In this document: in pieces, positions 34,358 through 36,143 of the stretch | Position numbering within the stretch: position 1 is the first letter of the stretch | Layout: every line of letters starts with the position of its first letter | DNA from: Chitinophagales bacterium | GTDB lineage: Bacteria; Bacteroidota; Bacteroidia; Chitinophagales; Chitinophagaceae | DNA length: 36,143 nucleotides | Reading direction: 5' to 3' | Assembly (NCBI GenBank): GCA_015654595.1 | Contig: JAATGQ010000083.1 | Span: 1 to 36,143, forward strand | The notes under the pieces: generated by a model | Seen by the model: the letters and a program-made list of their open reading frames with translations, nothing else | What the model was told of the DNA's origin: nothing | Databases searched by the model: none | Translations under genes and position numbers: made by a program

Positions 34358-35341
34358 ATGAGCAAAGAGCGTGTATTGATCACCGGTGCAGCAGGCTTTC
34401 TCGGGTCACACCTATGTGACCGGTTTATCCGGGAAGGCTATCATGTCGTCGGGATGGATAACCTTATCACCGGGGACCTCCGCAACATCGAACACCTGTT
34501 TAAGCTGGAGCAGTTTGAATTCTACCATCATGACGTTAGTAAGTTCATCCATGTTCCCGGCGACCTGCGCTATATCCTCCATTTTGCATCGCCCGCCAGT
34601 CCTATCGATTATCTGAAGATCCCGATCCAGACCCTGAAGGTCGGTTCGCTGGGGATTCATAACTGTCTGGGTCTGGCCAAGTCCAAAAAAGCCCGTTTGC
34701 TGATCGCTTCTACTTCAGAAATATATGGCGACCCGCTGGTGCATCCTCAGAACGAAGAGTATTGGGGTAATGTAAACCCGGTCGGTCCCCGAGGCGTCTA
34801 TGATGAAGCCAAACGTTTCCAGGAAGCCATGACCATGGCTTATCATAACTTCCATGGTTTGGAGACCCGCATCGTGCGGATCTTTAATACCTATGGTCCC
34901 CGGATGCGGCTCAACGACGGACGCGCGCTGCCTGCCTTTATCGGTCAGGCGCTTCGTGGTGAAGACCTTACGGTGTTCGGCGACGGCAGCCAGACAAGGT
35001 CTTTCTGCTATGTCGACGACCTTATAGAAGGCATTTACCGTTTGCTGCTCAGCGACTATTATCAGCCCGTCAACATCGGCAATCCTTCCGAAATTACGCT
35101 GAAACAATTTGCCGAAGAGGTGATCGAGCTGACCGGGACAAAGCAGAAGATCGTCTACAAGCCGCTTCCCGTAGACGATCCCAAGCAACGCCGTCCAGAC
35201 ATTACCCGCGCAAAGGAGATCCTTGGCTGGGAACCCAAAGTGGATAGAAAGGATGGACTGAAGGCGACCTATGAATATTTCAAATCTCTTCCGCCGGAAG
35301 AATGGAGCAAGCAACCAAAAGAATTTGTTAGCCGTAGCTAA
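34358..35341 (+). CDS. uxs: UDP-glucuronate decarboxylase (UDP-xylose synthase)
   Basis: Extended short-chain dehydrogenase converting UDP-glucuronate to UDP-xylose. 327 aa from the ATG at 34358; the open frame reaches back to 34253 inside ugd, but the family begins at [16 protein letters not shown] motif [10 protein letters not shown] (9-18), catalytic STSEIYGDP (Ser120, Glu121), Tyr148 and Lys152 in [18 protein letters not shown] and the [14 protein letters not shown] substrate block, all typical of UXS. It uses the product of the preceding ugd gene, 22 bases upstream. The symbol follows general usage and is not organism-specific. Confidence 0.94.
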   Translation: MSKERVLITGAAGFLGSHLCDRFIREGYHVVGMDNLITGDLRNIEHLFKLEQFEFYHHDVSKFIHVPGDLRYILHFASPASPIDYLKIPIQTLKVGSLGIHNCLGLAKSKKARLLIASTSEIYGDPLVHPQNEEYWGNVNPVGPRGVYDEAKRFQEAMTMAYHNFHGLETRIVRIFNTYGPRMRLNDGRALPAFIGQALRGEDLTVFGDGSQTRSFCYVDDLIEGIYRLLLSDYYQPVNIGNPSEITLKQFAEEVIELTGTKQKIVYKPLPVDDPKQRRPDITRAKEILGWEPKVDRKDGLKATYEYFKSLPPEEWSKQPKEFVSRS

Positions 35342-35370
35342 CGCACAAATCCAATATCAGTTAAAATCTC

Positions 35371-36143
35371 ATGGCTCAAAACATTCACGAAGCAACGATA
35401 TACGACCAGCTGATCGGACAACAAACCAAATTGGCTGTGATTGGTCTCGGTTATGTCGGACTTCCGATAGCGCTGGAATTTGCAAAGAAGATCCCGGTCA
35501 TCGGATTCGATATCAACGCCAAGCGTGTCGAGTTGATGCGCAATGGCATCGATCCCAGTAAAGAGGTTGACAGCGCGGAGTTTCAGAACCGCAATATCGT
35601 ATTCACCGACGATCTGGAAACCTTGAAAGAAGCCCGCTTCTTTATCATTGCTGTTCCTACGCCGGTAGATAAATACAATGTGCCTGACCTGAAACCGCTG
35701 GTCGGGGCCTCTACAACCGTTGGCAAGGTATTGAAGAAAGGTGACTATGTCGTTTATGAATCCACCACTTATCCTGGCTGTACGGAAGAGGACTGTCTGC
35801 CTATCCTTGAAAAAATATCCGGTTTGAAGCTCGAAAAAGGCGATTTCAGCCTGGGCTACAGCCCCGAGAGGATCAACCCGGGCGACAAGAAACATACGCT
35901 GCGTACCGTCGTCAAAGTGGTGTCGGGGAATACACCCCTGGCGCTCGATGAGATTGCCAAAACTTATGAGGTGGTGGTAGATGCGGGCGTGCATCGCGCT
36001 CCTTCCATCAAGGTTGCAGAAGCCAGCAAGATCATCGAAAATACCCAGCGTGATCTGAATATCGGGTTGATGAACGAATTGTCTCTTATTTTCGATCGGA
36101 TGGGTATCAACACCTATGATGTCATCGAAGCTGCCGGCACCAA
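35371..36143 (+). CDS. UDP-N-acetylhexosamine 6-dehydrogenase-type nucleotide-sugar dehydrogenase (3' partial)
   Basis: 257 codons from the ATG at 35371 run off the window with no stop. The N-terminal Rossmann fold is LAVIGLGYVGLPIALEF (about 21-37), followed by GFDINAKRVELM, FIIAVPTPVD, the YESTTYPGCTEE block, LGYSPERINPGD, and KVAEASKIIENTQRDLNIGLMNEL. This pattern is that of the WbpA/WbpO/TviB group, which oxidises UDP-GlcNAc or UDP-GalNAc to the uronic acid, and differs from the ugd gene two places upstream. The catalytic Cys lies beyond the edge. It would supply the substrate chain for a WbpE-like aminotransferase at the start of the operon. Spacing of 29 bases to the previous gene. Confidence 0.9.
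   Translation, partial: MAQNIHEATIYDQLIGQQTKLAVIGLGYVGLPIALEFAKKIPVIGFDINAKRVELMRNGIDPSKEVDSAEFQNRNIVFTDDLETLKEARFFIIAVPTPVDKYNVPDLKPLVGASTTVGKVLKKGDYVVYESTTYPGCTEEDCLPILEKISGLKLEKGDFSLGYSPERINPGDKKHTLRTVVKVVSGNTPLALDEIAKTYEVVVDAGVHRAPSIKVAEASKIIENTQRDLNIGLMNELSLIFDRMGINTYDVIEAAGT

Overview
The window looks like a chromosomal stretch from a member of the Bacteroidota, most likely Chitinophagaceae-like. This assignment is inference. It rests on several exact TAnnTTTG promoter elements with almost no Shine-Dalgarno motifs, lipoproteins with short S-C-K lipoboxes, a TPR-type LytS-like kinase paired with a LytTR regulator, a short AMP nucleosidase, a ccmB-ccmC-ccmD-like heme-export operon, and secreted CarboxypepD_reg-like and PepSY-like proteins. 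No rRNA, tRNA, CRISPR array, insertion sequence or phage gene was found. Most of the window is housekeeping DNA with small accessory pieces between.

Layout. 1-2.4 kb: the end of sucB (2-oxoglutarate dehydrogenase E2) and an RsmB-like rRNA m5C methyltransferase. 2.5-5.8 kb (minus): two tandem paralogous lipoproteins, the tRNA thiolase mnmA and a small exported PepSY-like protein. 6.0-8.9 kb (minus): a TPR histidine kinase and its LytTR response regulator. 8.9-10.0 kb: ssb, flanked upstream by a G-rich region with a 41-bp imperfect repeat and a G-quadruplex-type motif, and downstream by a 49-bp tandem repeat array. 10.0-14.9 kb: an exported protein with L,D-transpeptidase-like motifs, an exported lipoprotein of the sugar isomerase/epimerase fold, an Ldh2-type dehydrogenase and an exported CarboxypepD_reg protein. 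15.0-17.2 kb (minus): an exported alpha/beta hydrolase and queA. A divergent 327-bp spacer with riboswitch-like alternative pairings then leads to a 1236-residue TraB/GumN fusion protein (17.5-21.2 kb).

21.3-25.1 kb: a fused double-ATPase peptide-type ABC protein with amn, a stand-alone HSDR_N nuclease-like protein, and a methyltransferase. 25.2-29.1 kb (minus): glutamate dehydrogenase, ccmD-like, ccmC, ccmB (with an apparently non-AUG start) and thymidine kinase. 29.2-31.7 kb: a Pro/Ala/Tyr/Gln-repeat protein, and waaA (Kdo transferase). 31.85 kb to the end (plus): a polysaccharide nucleotide-sugar operon made of a DegT-type aminotransferase, UDP-glucose 6-dehydrogenase, UDP-glucuronate decarboxylase, and a second UDP-sugar dehydrogenase cut by the window edge.

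Working together: the last operon should feed UDP-GlcA, UDP-xylose and an amino or acidic sugar into a surface polysaccharide, next to waaA for lipid A-core assembly. The ccm genes serve cytochrome c maturation. mnmA and queA both modify the tRNA wobble position. I did not find a convincing new multi-gene system. The most unusual items are the queA/TraB spacer, the repeat-flanked ssb, the non-AUG ccmB start and the triple-module TraB fusion.
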